Assembly: GCA_963932145.1 (NCBI GenBank)
Contig: OZ010586.1
Location: 75,039,087 to 75,103,086, forward strand
Length of the DNA stretch: 64,000 nt
Origin: Acanthosepion lycidas
Taxonomy: Eukaryota; Mollusca; Cephalopoda; Sepiida; Sepiidae
Direction: 5' to 3'
Positions 11,171 to 22,312 of the stretch are shown piece after piece. Under the pieces are notes generated by a model. That model was not told the origin of the DNA. It worked only from the letters and a program-made list of their open reading frames with translations, and ran no database searches. Position 1 is the stretch's first letter, and the number at the start of each line of letters is the position of its first letter. The position numbers and the translations under genes are program-made.

Positions 11171-11203
11171 CTGATGAAGGTAGTCTGGCATAACGGCCGA
11201 AAC
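11171..11203 (+). ncRNA. Hammerhead-ribozyme-like core (best core match)
   Basis: Contains an exact CTGATGA (11171-11177), an A, a short stem II (GGT 11179-11181 with GCC 11196-11198, one wobble pair, large loop), then GAAAC (11199-11203) and gttgtgg. This is the order of a type I hammerhead core. A helix I and a proper helix III are not evident, as in the 'minimal' hammerheads described in Penelope-like elements. Cleavage activity is not implied. Confidence 0.4.
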
Positions 11204-11904
11204 GTTGTGGCAATAAGAAAAAAAAAAGATGAGTATATTAGTACGAATGTAAATAGGGATAACGCCTCATTCCAGAAATTCCACCGCGAATCTACTTATT
11301 TTTAAATTTTACAATTGTTAAACTATCTGCATTATTTGTAATTTAAGATGTTAAATTATCTGCATTATTTCACATGACAAATGCATTATTAAAATCATAA
11401 AAAATTATTATCTTTTAAAAGTTCAAATTATAAAAAATTTTGTGCTTGTTTTATATATCGTCTATGGAAAATTAGTCGTCGAATAAAATCATCGAAATAT
11501 CGATTTTCAGATGTCTTCTTTCTACGGGTAAATAAAAAGATATTATTGGAATATTAATAAAGAAAAAACAAAAACAAAACAAAATGGCATGTTGGCGGGC
11601 AAAAAATAGGCTGATTTGCTGGGGCCCATAAAAAGAGTAACCTAACTTAATAAATCTTGTAACATTTCGTTAATATTGTATAAAAACTGTGGCTGTGAAC
11701 ATCCACGCAAAGAATACATTCATTGAAAATCGAAAAATATACAATAAAGAAAAATAAAAGATGATTATGAAGTATTAGCGACAAAAACAATTCCTGTGTC
11801 AGCTGTGACAAAAAAGATTATCATTCTTTCGTGGATTTCATACAGCAACCAACAAAGTCGTTCCAATATTAAAACAAACTACATGTACTGTGATCCTCTT
11901 GGGG

Positions 11905-12038
11905 GTGAAAGACGTTAACAAAATTATATCGCCAAAAAGTTATTATTATTGTTATTATTGTTATTATTATTATTATTATTAATAAGTGAAAGACGTTAAC
12001 AAAATTATATAGCCAAAAAGTTATTATTATTGTTATTA

Positions 12039-12082
<44 letters not shown>

Positions 12083-12086
12083 AAGT
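11905..12086. repeat. 81-bp tandem duplication containing (ATT)n
   Basis: Two tandem units starting gtgaaagacgttaacaaaat (11905 and 11986), each followed by ccaaaaag and a (TTA/TTG)n tract. The second tract is longer. Confidence 0.9.
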
Positions 12087-12356
12087 ATGATTTCAGCACT
12101 TAGAAAAGAATGGAACATAAATATTTCAGTAGTGCCCGTGGTAGTAGATGCACTTGGAGCAGTGACAAAACACGAGAACTGAGAGTGGATTAATTGGAAT
12201 TTCGAAGAATTGAAACAATGCAAATATCAGTAGTGCTAGAGTCTGCTTTAGAATACCGGGAAAAACATTTAAAGATTTCATGTGACTTGCTGTCACTCAC
12301 CCTCTATGATCACTAGACGCCTAGCAGTAACATGCAAAAATGCATGACATTGCTTC

Positions 12357-12357
12357 A

Positions 12358-12410
<53 letters not shown>

Positions 12411-12418
12411 TAATAATA
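12357..12418. repeat. (AAT)n microsatellite
   Basis: Nearly pure AAT/ATA trinucleotide tract with one late substitution. Confidence 0.95.
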
Positions 12419-12629
12419 ACGAGAAGATGATGATGATGAAATGGGAAGAGGAGGAAGACGAATAAGGAATATCGAAAAAGAATACTTACTCTACAGGGAA
12501 AACATGCAACTTTGAGATCTTGCAACGTGGTTGTTCGTACCTCTTATCTGCCTCAGATTTTGATTGTTGGTTTTTATTTAGCAACACAAATAAGATCGCT
12601 TCATTCGTAGAGTCCTGCCTTGTTTTATC

Positions 12630-12685
12630 TTAAAAAAAAAATAAATAAATAAAATAAAAAAATAAATAAATAAAATAAATAAATT
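12630..12685. repeat. (AAAT)n microsatellite
   Basis: Tetranucleotide A-rich tract with small interruptions; it could be the tail of a retroposon. Confidence 0.8.
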
Positions 12686-13064
12686 ATGTTAATATTCTTG
12701 TTTACCCCGCCTTCCTTTTCTTGGAGACTGATAGGCGCTCGTTTTCCTCCGTGACCAAACCATTCAATGCAGCAAAAATACGACTCGAGAGCAGCAGCAG
12801 AGGTAACGAACAAATGATTGACGGTTATTTAACTCCTAACTCAACGCATTATCAAACCGTCATGTTTATACACGAGCGTCACAGCTGAAGAGGTAAAGGG
12901 AAACAAAAATTTATTGTTAAAGAATGAAGAAAACAAAAATTAAGCAAAGTGTGGATTTGATAATTTTCGATTTTATGAAAAATACACAAACTATTCACTT
13001 GGAAAATAATATCACGTATATTGCCTTAAGTGATAGAAATATCCTAGATATAAGATATATGATA

Positions 13065-14040
13065 TAGGTACCTCCACTTTTTCCCGGGAAAACAGCATAG
13101 CGTAATAAACAAATGCCACAAACTTACCGAAAATAAATTTTTATCGTCAAAACGCTTATGTTATTATTAAGATGAAAGACCAAAGTGTATTTTAATTATT
13201 TTTTGATATTTTTTTAATATTTTTTAACACGTTCGAAATTTTGGTTAAAGTTTTCTTTTTTTTACGTCATCGCGGTGCTGTAAAAATAACATTGTTTTTT
13301 TTTGCGCTTTTTTCCCGTTGAAAACCCATTGATTTGGAAATTCTTGTAAAATTAAAGTAATTGTCCGATTTTAATGAAATTTTCAGGACTTATTCACCAA
13401 TGAATGAAATTATTTTTGAAATATTTCTTTTTAGTAAATTTTAGTAAAAAATTTTTTTTTTTTAATATGTTACACCCCACTTACTTATTTTCCCGAAATT
13501 TCGTTCAATTCTTTTTATTTCCTTACAATTTTTTTTTGTTTAAAGTAAGAGTCATTGGAGATGGTAAATCACCTACTTTTTTTTTCTAATTTGTTCCAAC
13601 TTTTGTAAAATGAGCTTTGAATAGAAAAATAATGAATCCAATAAAACTATGATATTACTTAATTAGAAAAGCTTTTAATTGCTTTTGTAAATAAGTAATA
13701 TTAAGGTCATTATTGCCTGAAGAAATAAATTTTTTCTGATGAATAATTAAATTTTACAAGAATTTTTTATATGTTTTACATTTTGATTATAATAATTTAT
13801 AATAGTTTAAAAATCGTGCAAAACTATGTGTAATAATTTTGAAATTAAAAATCCTTAGAAAATTATTTCAATTTTATATATTTTACCTAAATTTGCCGTT
13901 CGTCGAATTTTTTACTTATATTGGCTTCAAAACTTTGTAACTAAGTTTTAAATTTTATATAAATTTAAAAAATTATAATCAGATCAATTATATCTTCCGT
14001 ACTGTTCCTTTGTTTTTAAAGACATTTTCATTCATGAGGT
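13065..14040 (+). mobile_element. AT-rich TIR element, diverged copy
   Basis: Begins taggtacctccacttt, the same terminus as the complete copy at 34669. It stays alignable by eye through gggaaaacagcatagcgtaa, the long AT-rich interior, gcctgaagaaataaatttt and ataataatttataatag. The right terminus (agtggaagtaccta in the complete copy) is not found, so this copy is truncated or too diverged at that end. No coding capacity. Confidence 0.6.
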
Positions 14041-14159
14041 AGAGGATCATGTCTCTCCACAGTTTCCTTTTCTTTAATATCTGCGAATTACCATAACTTC
14101 TTAAGAAAGATAGCAGTTTTCAGTTACCTTCCCCGCGGTCTGAAATTCAGTTTTCTTTT

Positions 14160-14345
14160 AAACTGGTTGTCACCCAAGGCTTGAGAAACCAGTCTAGTCT
14201 GCTATTTAACCCATATCTGTGGAGTAGAAAGAGACTTATTAGTGCTTTTCCTAAGAGTGCGAAAGTGAAAGAAGTAGACTAGATTGGAATTTGAGCTCTG
14301 CTGGCCGATTCCACTGTTTGCGTTGATGTTCGTTATATTACCCAA
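14160..14345 (-). repeat. SINE-A copy, antisense, diverged
   Basis: Plus strand carries ccagtctagtctgctattta then acccatatctg and a B-box-like aatttgagctctgctgg, the reverse of the SINE-A body. Confidence 0.5.
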
Positions 14346-14497
14346 TATCCCACTTTTCTTCATGCAGTGGCCTAAAAAATAGTCGAAAGGTCATAATGTA
14401 AAAAACAAAAAACAAAAAAAAACAATGCCCCATTTGAGAGCTTATCATTCAAACAGTATATCAGATAAAACACCCAGTGTTGCGTTTTGTCATTTAT

Positions 14498-14498
14498 A

Positions 14499-14571
<73 letters not shown>

Positions 14572-14575
14572 TATT
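14498..14575. repeat. (TA)n microsatellite
   Basis: TA tract of about 70 bp. Confidence 0.95.
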
Positions 14576-14919
14576 ATAAATTAGTTGATTTAAAATATGG
14601 TTATTTCCGCTACACGGTTCTAACCATGTTTCAAAAATGGAAGCTCCGAATTTAATTTTGTAATTAAATTAAAGATATTAGTTCCATTTCATCCTCAAGC
14701 GAATTTTGGAGTAACTTTTCAAATTACTGGGTTTTAAAGATAGCAAAAATCATAATTCACGTTTCCAAGGATACAGAGATTCACTTCAACCAGACGAGGG
14801 GTGTTTGCGTGTTCATTATGTCTGTATTTTGATGTATCAGTTATTAGTTACGTTTTGGTAGTGGGTAGGAATGTATTCTTCAATGAAATCTGACATCCGT
14901 TAAATGCATGTCGTCTGGA

Positions 14920-14925
<6 letters not shown>

Positions 14926-14989
<64 letters not shown>
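14926..14989. repeat. (TA)n microsatellite
   Basis: TA tract of about 64 bp. Confidence 0.95.
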
Positions 14990-14993
<4 letters not shown>

Positions 14994-15324
14994 TAATTAT
15001 GTTACAGGATTGTCAAAATAAGATGTATTTGATATTCTAATGACCTCGAAATTGATCATATTCATGGCCTTATTTGACCACGTGGGCACCTTTAAAAAGA
15101 TTTATTACTTTTTTTTATCATATATAACGTTATCGTTGTCTAGTCTAAAAAAGACACGAATCTAATTCTCTTATATACATAACTTAATTGCATATGTCAT
15201 GTTGAACTGGCAGGTAAATGAAAGACTGATATGCTGGCGTCCATAAAACGGCAAACTGTTAATATTACTTAAACTATTTACATTATTCAGACTGTTGTCA
15301 TAATTTTATTGTCATATTCACGAC

Positions 15325-15356
15325 GTTTCGGTCGTTGTACCTCCGGCCTTTATGTG
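15325..15356 (-). ncRNA. Hammerhead-like core, degenerate
   Basis: Minus strand: cacataa in place of CTGATGA, A, stem II GGCCG/CGACC (one mismatch), then GAAAC and gtcgtga. Stem and GAAAC are kept; the CTGATGA box keeps four of seven bases. Confidence 0.3.
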
Positions 15357-15672
15357 ATATACATTACCTAACCGAACGGGTAGATTGTTCTCGTTCCACG
15401 TGTCATGCCTTTTCTGAATATCTCAGTTTCAGTTTAGTAACTCAACTTTCCAAGTTTTTGTTCCCCTCTGCTGTGGTCAGGTATTGAACTCACAACTCTT
15501 TGGGTCACTGGATTACTTCAACCAATGCTTTTATCCACTGGGCCATGTGTTTTATCCCTAAAGACACGTGACTGAAACTGAAATATCCAGAAATCCATGG
15601 CGCGTGGAACTAGGACAATCTATCCCAGTGGACAAAATAAAGGGTTCGGTTCGAAACTCCAACGTGTATCAT

Positions 15673-15705
15673 CTGCAGAATACCGGAGCCTACCAAGGCC
15701 GAAAT
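15673..15705 (+). ncRNA. Hammerhead-like core, degenerate
   Basis: ctgcaga in place of CTGATGA, a decayed stem ending GGCC, then GAAAT and gttgtcg. It is the mirror partner of the core at 15325. Confidence 0.25.
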
Positions 15706-16139
15706 GTTGTCGATACGACAATAAAGATGAGGACAACAGCCCGAACAATGTGAATAGTCTAAATAGTTACAATACCTCATCTCAGAAATATAGACAGATG
15801 TTAATATTATCTGTAAGACCTCCTTAACTTTCGACAAAATTGGCAAGTTAAATGTTCATGAGATTAGTCAAGTATCATGCTGAATACGTCTGTCAAGGAA
15901 TATTTGGCTATAGTAGTCTAATTTGTGAGAATTACAAAGCAGTTTTATTTGTTTACTGGAAATAAAATGAAACCTGTTTTGCATATTTTAAATTTTTAAA
16001 CCTAAAAATTCATTTTTTCATATTAAACTTTTAATATGAGTTTTCAAAATAAGACCTTTCTTGTTTCGTGTTTATTTATCCTATAAAAGCCAGAAAGAAC
16101 ATCCAAGACAATATATAACAAAAAAATTGAGAACTTCAC

Positions 16140-16400
16140 CAGGAAAGTTAGGAAAGTTGTTCATTGTGTAGTGTTAAAAAAATTTTCTTGACAAAATCTA
16201 TCTTAGATATTTATAAGTCTACCATTCGCCCATGTTTGAATATTGCTGCTACGTGATAAAATCCAAAAAACCTGCAAGGTAATTGGTCCTGACCTGGCAT
16301 CTCGGCTTCAGTCACTTTCTCACCACTGTAATGTAGCTTCCCCTATGCCTTTTCTATAAATACTTTCATGGTAAAGAATGATGCTAAAGCTGTGAAATCT
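16140..16400 (+). pseudogene. CR1/jockey-like LINE fragment
   Basis: Reads atttataagtctaccattcg (encoding IYKST(I/L)RP), then tggtcctgacctggcatctc (encoding GPDLASRL) and tttctataaatactttcatg, the same blocks as other copies; 3'-truncated. Confidence 0.65.
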
Positions 16401-16526
16401 TGCATGCATTAATCTCTTCTTATCAATAACTGCATTGTTTCTTTCCAGGTAAACTGACATCTGACTGTTCAAAGAAGACTTAAAAATATTTAGTAGCGAC
16501 TTGAAAATGAATAAAATTTGGCATCA

Positions 16527-17860
16527 TGGAATTATCAAGTACGTTCAGAAAAGGTTTTACCCGCAAGGACATTCATACTGACATGGTTACTACATTAGTA
16601 GATGACGCTCAAGCTTTATCAACAGTGCAAGTGAGCAGCTGAATTTAGGAGGGGAAGGGAGAGTCTTGAAGATGACCCTGTTAGACATTTTCATGACGGT
16701 CGTCTTCGAGTATAGAATCCAGAGGTTGGCAGTGAATATTTCGGAGACAGTAGGAAAGCGTAGTTCAGGTTCGCAGTGGATATCGTAGCAAAGTAGCAGA
16801 GCGTAGTTCTTCCTTTTATCATCTTCGCCTGTTAAGTTGTCACTGGTCCTTCTGTAGGGTAAACAAAGATGGCCGCCTTTATACACGACGGATACAAATG
16901 TTCGGCGGTTTCTGATTGGTTAAACTTCTATTGGTAGACTATAAAGGAAATTAAGTCTTTTGGATTGTCTCACTAGTCATATATACATATATACCCAAAA
17001 AACCGTAACAGACCCAAGGTCTGGACGTCCTGAAATAGCCACCACCGAGGAAAACATTGATTGTGTTCATTATATGCTGATGGATGACAGTCGATTGACT
17101 ATAAATCAAATCAAATAGCCAATGCGTTTATCATATTCTGTGAGAGAGTTGAGAATATTCTACACAATGAACCTGGCATGATGAAGGCTCCTGTTCGGCA
17201 AGTGACACGTCTTCTGAAACTTGAAAAAAAGAAAACCAGGCTGAGCACATCACGGGAAAATCTTACATTGATGTGAAGACAGTTACTTTCCTTCAACGTT
17301 TCCTTAGCCAAGATGAGTTTTGGGTTCATCACTTTAAGCCAGAGACAAAGAGAATCAATGCAGTGGAAATACCTCTCTGTACCTGCTCCAAAGAAGACCA
17401 AGGCTATTTCACCTGCAGGGAAAGTGATAGCCTATGTTGTTTTGCATTGCGTTTATTGCCTATCTTCAAAAGGGCCACATCATTAATGGAGAGTACTTTG
17501 TCAACTTGTTGAGTCAGTTACAAAAGGCTATTAAGCCCAAACGCCTAGGAAAACTGAAGAGGAATTGTTTCATTAGGACAATGCTCAGTACACAAGTCTT
17601 TAGTTTCAATGACTGCTGTGCGTGACTGTGGTTTTGAACAGATTTATCAGCCTCCTTATTCCGCTGATTTGACTATCATCTGTTTCTCAACATGAAAAAA
17701 CACTTAGCTTTGAAACAGTATCTCAATGAAGACGTCATATAGGCTGTTGATGACTTTTTTTGACCAATAGAATGGACAATCTTTTCTTAACAGTCAGGTA
17801 TCAGTTTAACTGGAAATAAACAATGCAATAATTAATGAAAAGAGTTGAAATCAATGCAAG
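16527..17860 (+). pseudogene. mariner transposase relic, split by a solo LTR
   Basis: A decayed mariner (IS630/Tc1 superfamily) transposase, the enzyme that cuts and pastes at TA. Readable parts: an N-terminal HTH piece (RKDIHTDMVTTLVDDA), AAEFRRGRESLEDD, then after the LTR insertion PRSGRPEIATTEENI, RLTINQI, LSQDEFWVHHFKPETKR (around the first catalytic Asp), AYLQKGHIINGEYFVNLLSQ and LGKLKRNC. The DNA-A region of the second Asp survives in a shifted frame, and the third-Asp region reads YSADLTI. A Trp codon of KWAAEF is TGA. It has several frameshifts and stops and is dead. No terminal repeats were recognised. Confidence 0.8.
16679..17010. mobile_element. Solo LTR (332 bp) with 5-bp target duplication
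   Basis: Starts TGTTAG and ends GTAACA (TG...CA ends, short inverted termini). It is flanked on both sides by gaccc (16674-16678 and 17011-17015). Removing it and one copy of gaccc restores the mariner frame LEDD-PRSGRP exactly, which proves both ends. An ATTGG box and a TATAAA (near 16937) sit where a U3 promoter would be. The internal retrotransposon is missing, as after LTR-LTR recombination. The superfamily (gypsy, BEL) cannot be told from the LTR alone. Confidence 0.8.
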
Positions 17861-17994
17861 AAAGATTGCACAGCTCTAGCACCACTCCTTCATATCCACC
17901 CACGTATTTAGTGCATATTTTGTAACAAAAGAAATATCTGTTTTTTTATGATGCATGAAAATGAGAATTCGTTAGAGTATTGATACACAGTCGC

Positions 17995-18430
17995 ACCCCC
18001 ACAGACATGCCGTCGCCTCCCTCTTCCTTTTCTACAAATACTTTCACAGTAACTGCTCTGACAAGCTACTTTCACTAGTTCCCAAACTGCATAAATTTAA
18101 ACGTGATATACTAGTTTGCATTCTCAGTCCCACCCTTTCACTGTCGAAACGGTTAAATGTAGCTGTCTTTTCTACTCCAATAGCTTCATGTCTCGCACTT
18201 CCCGTCTGTGGAACTCCCTTCCTCTTACTTGCTTCCCTGGTAGCTATAATGTCCAACTACCAACTATTCAAATGCAATGTCTATCGACATCTCCAGATGC
18301 CTTGGTCTATTTCCCGTCCTTCTCTTCATCCTTTCCTCGATCAAGCCTCTTTACTGTTGCTCCCACTCTCTGTAATCCCATGCGTGCTAGTGGCACTCCC
18401 GCCTTGCTTGGGTGAAAAGATTAAAAAAAT
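17995..18430 (+). pseudogene. CR1/jockey-like LINE, C-terminal fragment and 3' UTR
   Basis: Blocks tctacaaatactttcacagt, then a frame with SNSFMSRTSRLWNSLPLTCF and FPGSYNVQL, then the tail agtggcactcccgccttgct and gggtgaaaag. Diverged from the 3315 copy, so probably another subfamily. Confidence 0.7.
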
Positions 18431-18957
18431 ACGGTTCCAGAAAGATAATATTCCACCTCACAGTTTAATCCTGGCTGTAGTTGTGACCGTTAGCAAGTTG
18501 TTTGGTATTTCGCTACCGGCTTGCAAAAGAGTTTAGTTTTGCCTATGTTGCAGGTGGTAATGACTCGTTTGATGTGTAGCCGACGGTTTTCCTCAAAAGA
18601 GTAAGTGAAATAGTCTTGTCGCACAGATAAGCAAAGATTCATGAATTTTGGTGACTGGGTTTTTCTAGTTGGTATTATTGACTCAACTACTCAACACCGA
18701 GTTGACTAGATTACCTCTGAGAAAAAACTTTTCTTTTTATAAGCTATAGTAGGATCGTTAGGTATTTTGAAGTAAATTCAAAATAGCTGTGATAGGTTAA
18801 AAATATTTTCAGATCACATAACCTGTTATCTACGACATCCGAGGCATTTTTTTTTATTTTTTGTAGATCGAGCCAGAGTAAAGTAGAAATTTTTGCATAT
18901 CACCACAGTAGCTCCTTCCATTAATCAGAGTTTGATTATATAATAAATCTCTCTCAC

Positions 18958-18973
18958 ATACTCTCTCTCTCTG

Positions 18974-19041
<68 letters not shown>

Positions 19042-19050
19042 GTGTGTGTG
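18958..19050. repeat. (CT)n(TA)n(TG)n compound microsatellite
   Basis: CT-rich tract followed by TA and TG tracts. Confidence 0.95.
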
Positions 19051-19224
19051 TTTAGGCTTGATATTTTCATTCATGCATGTTTAGTTAAATAATTTAGACG
19101 TATTATATCTATTTATTTTACTTTTAATCCTTTCTCGTACACGAATTAATTTCTTGTCGGCTGTAGAAAACTGATGAAGAAAATTCCAAAATTTTCTTTC
19201 AAATAATTTTTATTTTCCGAAGTA

Positions 19225-19253
19225 CTTTCAATCTAATGTGAGACCATCTTCTG
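19225..19253 (-). ncRNA. Hammerhead-like core
   Basis: Minus strand: CAGAAGA (for CTGANGA), T, stem II GGTCT with AGATT (two wobble pairs) around a cacatt loop, then GAAAG. The following sequence (tacttcggaaaataaaaatt) resembles the 46.5 kb copy. It is embedded in a region also similar to 46330-46560. Confidence 0.3.
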
Positions 19254-19402
19254 TGGTTGCATATCTATGGATGTATTATACTTTAACACCGTAGATTCAA
19301 AATATCCATAGATAAGTTTTTTGCAATGACTTTTTGAAATTGTCTAAAAAAAACTTGTGTATGTATGTATATTTATATATGAGTGTGAGGATTTGAATAA
19401 TC

Positions 19403-19777
19403 ATATTAAAGCAATTCATCGAGTCTAGAAGAAACCTCCACAGAATGCACTAGACTGTCGTTTCGTACTATTTTGGGACGCTTCCACTACCGAGAAACGA
19501 ACACGGGCCGTTACGATATAACGCAAGCGTCATACCCACGGAACCAACGGGCCTCGGAGACGATGAGGTAACTAATTAGACTCGATATTGGGCCGCTCTC
19601 ACTAAATTCTGTGGTGTAACGCATGCAAGAACCACGTCTTCTTTCCCCAGGACGCTCCCTCCAGAGCATTAGAAGCCGATTCAAGCAAGGATATACCAGT
19701 GATAGAATTTTTTTTTTATAGAGGGATTTAAATAATCATATTAAAGTAATTCAAGTCTTCTAGACTCGATGAATTAC

Positions 19778-19785
<8 letters not shown>
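19403..19785. repeat. Element with 30-bp terminal inverted repeats and a tRNA-like core
   Basis: Positions 19403-19432 and 19756-19785 are inverted copies with a single mismatch (ends atattaaag(c/t)aattcatc). A third partial copy lies directly at 19726-19755, making a 16-bp-arm hairpin at the right end. The interior, reversed, contains a tRNA-like stretch (ggttccgtgggtatgacgct ... gtgttcgtttctcgg). It abuts a (TA)n tract. Confidence 0.5.

Positions 19786-19853
<68 letters not shown>
19781..19853. repeat. (TA)n microsatellite
   Basis: TA tract of about 70 bp. Confidence 0.95.
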
Positions 19854-19855
<2 letters not shown>

Positions 19856-20069
19856 AACTTTTCTCTATACTTTCATTGTGAACAGCTGCGTAGGTCATGT
19901 CTTAATTTTGATTCGACATATTTTAAAAAATTAACCAAGCAAATTAAGTACATGCCATTATATTTACTAAAACCAATACTATTAATATTTGACAAGTTAT
20001 ACCTTAATTTTCTGTGTTTGCTTTTTCTCACAATAATCATCTATAAACATGTCATATGGATCGAAAATC

Positions 20070-20590
20070 TATACTAATGTATGCGTGGTTCTCATGGTGG
20101 GTCTGTTATGGATTTAATTCATGTAAAAAGAACAATACCATTCCGATTTGGCAAATACATGTTATACCATCTGGTTTATGCTTAAATGGTAAAATTCACC
20201 TTTTATCGAGCTCTCCCATTGAATTAGGATGGGGTGAATTGGATAGAAGAGTTCGAAGAGAATATTCAAAGAGTGAGTAAGCTTTTTCTGTGATTGAAAA
20301 ATGCAAAGAAAGGTCTGACGCCAATTCTATTTTGTAAAAACTATTGGAAAGAAGGCCAAGAATTTCTAAAGTAGTAATCAAATCAGGTGATGGATTTATT
20401 AACAAAAACAACATATGATGTTGTATGACCACTTTTTATAGTTAAGTGCTTATTTTTGTCAAAATAAATGCAAATGCACTGTAGTTACTGAAATGTTATC
20501 TTTTACTTAATTCCTTCTTTAGAATATCTCATTTTCAGGTATTTTTTAAAAGACATGTAGGGTGGCTTCAAACTTTTTGCCTGCAGTGTA
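20070..20590 (+). pseudogene. Tc1-type transposase C-terminus and right terminal repeat
   Basis: Reads IELGWGELDRRVRREYSKSE, then VIEKCKE and KLLERRPRISKVVIKSG in other frames, the C-terminus of Tc1 transposases (compare NLWxELDRRVRR, KLLESMPRR). It is followed by a terminal sequence acatgtagggtggcttcaaa then ctttttgcctgcagtg, ending at 20588 before TA. The 5' part of the element is absent. Broken by stops. Confidence 0.75.
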
Positions 20591-21880
20591 TACTTCTATA
20601 CGTTTGTGGCATAATCGCATTCAAGTGACAGACTAATTCAATTTTGGACATGATGTTTCAGAAAAGAATGTCCAATTGTGACATAAGGTATGCAACCTTA
20701 ACCACAGCATTCAAAATCCCCGGATGTCATCAAAGAGAACTTGGCAAACATAACCCTTCGTGCTCGCAAAATAACAATGTTTTCCCATGACAATTTAACT
20801 ACCTTCATCTCCGGCAATATTTAATGTTTTAAAAAGCGATGATTATAATTGGAATAAAAAATAAACATTCGATGAAACATTTACACTATTTATTATAGTA
20901 TTAATTGGAATTGTTGGCAAAACATCAGTTAATTACCAATTGGTACGAAGTTTAGAAAATGGTAAATAATAAGGATTTAACGTATTTTAATTAGTAAATG
21001 TTTATAAATTTATGAATAAAAAATTGTTTCCAGGTTTATTTCTTTATTAATTGGTAAATGATAAATATTGCATTGCATTAGTCTTAATACTAATAATTAT
21101 ATTAGTTTTTAGAGTGTTGTCAATATAAAATTATTCTTGTAAATAAATAATCTAAAATAAATAACATAATGTTTAATATTTTTCTTGTAAATTCTCAAGA
21201 ACAAAAAATGTATAAATTCACTTTCATCATATGTTTACAATCATAGCTTTTTAAAACAGTAAATATTTCCGTGGAGTGAATCTGATTAAAATAAAAGCGG
21301 TGTCAAGGGAAAAAACGTCCATTTTACACTCTATTTCGAGTAAATAAAGTAAGGTATCGAGTTGGTTAAGAGTACAAAAATGTTTTAGGTTTTACAAATA
21401 ATAGGGCTGATAATTGCAAATTCGAACTCTAAGGTCACCAGAGGTCATTAGGTATACAGAGTTAGACTGTCTATGACCGTTATGATTTGTACTGCAGTAA
21501 AACAACTATATTACTGGAGGATAAATTGGTACGTTGGTGTAATTTAGGTACAAAGGATTGTAAGATAGATGTTACCAACCTCAATGTTCACTGGAGGTAA
21601 TCAGTTTAATTTTGGACCAAAATAGTGTTGTTTTGTTTGGCAAAAACGTTTCAGATAAATCTTTAAAAAATTACAAGATTGAACTTGTTTTTTTCAGCTG
21701 CTTTAAATATATGTAAAATCGTTGTACAAGCAAAACAAACATTTTCAAGAATAAATTCTAAAATGTTTCGGATGACACTTCATTTTCCAGATGTTTTCCT
21801 GTAAAATGAATAAAGGCAATGATACCAGAGCGAGTAGTTGGTCAGTTCTTTATAGTCAAGCAGTGTACACACCAATTATA
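20591..21880. other. AT-rich, no recognised content
   Basis: No ORF, motif or repeat family recognised over 1.3 kb. Confidence 0.5.
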
Positions 21881-21881
21881 A

Positions 21882-22312
21882 TGGTAATGACTATGGTAAT
21901 ATTAGTCATTTCCCTATAAACAAATATTTGTATTCATTGACTAATCAGCCAGTACTGATGTCAGTTGAAAGTCATAAAATCTTTCTCTTAAAACAACTTT
22001 TGAGAAAAAGTTTTCTCGAGCCCAGTAGCTGTTATCGCTCTTTTCAACTAGAAAGCAACAACAGATCTTAGGTCTTGTGGAATACGAAAATTAACAGAAA
22101 ATTTGAATAGCAAATTAACACCCCTGATTATGAAAGCAACAGTGACTAGTAAAATAAAAATTCGTAATGACAATGGTAATATTAGCCATTTCCCTATAAA
22201 GAAACATTTGTATTCATTGACTGATCAGCAGTACTGCTGTCAGTTGAAATTTATAAAATCTAATTCTTAAAACAATTTTTCAGAAAAATAAGTTTCTCAA
22301 GTCCAGTAGCTT
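21882..22312. repeat. Diverged direct duplication of about 150 bp
   Basis: Copies at about 21882-22032 and 22165-22312 share gtaatatta(g)tcatttccct, aaatatttgtattcattgac, tcagttgaaa and cagtagct, with scattered substitutions and small gaps. They lie about 280 bp apart, with unrelated sequence between. Confidence 0.75.

Larger units (their letters stand above)
10310..11700. mobile_element. Candidate Penelope-like / fold-back element
   Basis: The left end (tttttatggccgtcatcata) and right end (near 11610-11640, ggctgatttgctggggccca) are inverted copies of one sequence, also found near 15225-15250. Inside are a (TA)n tract, tRNA-like SINE heads and, at 11171-11203, a hammerhead-like core. The block gagaacaatctaccagagta at 11097 also recurs in both arms of the 15.2-15.8 kb repeat. 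No reverse transcriptase or GIY-YIG reading frame is seen, so it would be non-autonomous. Boundaries are approximate. Confidence 0.35.
15225..15800. mobile_element. Long inverted repeat with hammerhead-like arms (Penelope-like?)
   Basis: The left arm (about 15225-15430) and right arm (about 15565-15790) are inverted copies. Shared blocks include cgtggaac(t/g)ag, acaatcta(t)ccc, gttcggtt, and a stretch ending acgacaataaagatgagg on the right. A hammerhead-like core lies in each arm (15325-15356 minus, 15673-15705 plus). The centre holds an antisense tRNA-like SINE head (ggcccagtggataaaagc ... gagttcaatacctg when reversed). No protein is encoded. Confidence 0.45.

Noticed and set aside
12630-12813. 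Minus-strand ORF across the (AAAT)n tract
   Set aside because: Hydrophobic low-complexity translation of a microsatellite; no motif.
19160-19206. Exact CTGATGA followed by a 7-bp stem (gaaaatt/aattttc)
   Set aside because: After the stem the sequence is tttcaa, not GAAA, so the hammerhead order fails; the better candidate at this locus is on the minus strand at 19225-19253.
19769-20077. ORFs beginning with long Ile-Tyr repeats (also at 23062, 30290, 30433, 56157)
   Set aside because: They are translations of (TA)n microsatellites running into flanking sequence.
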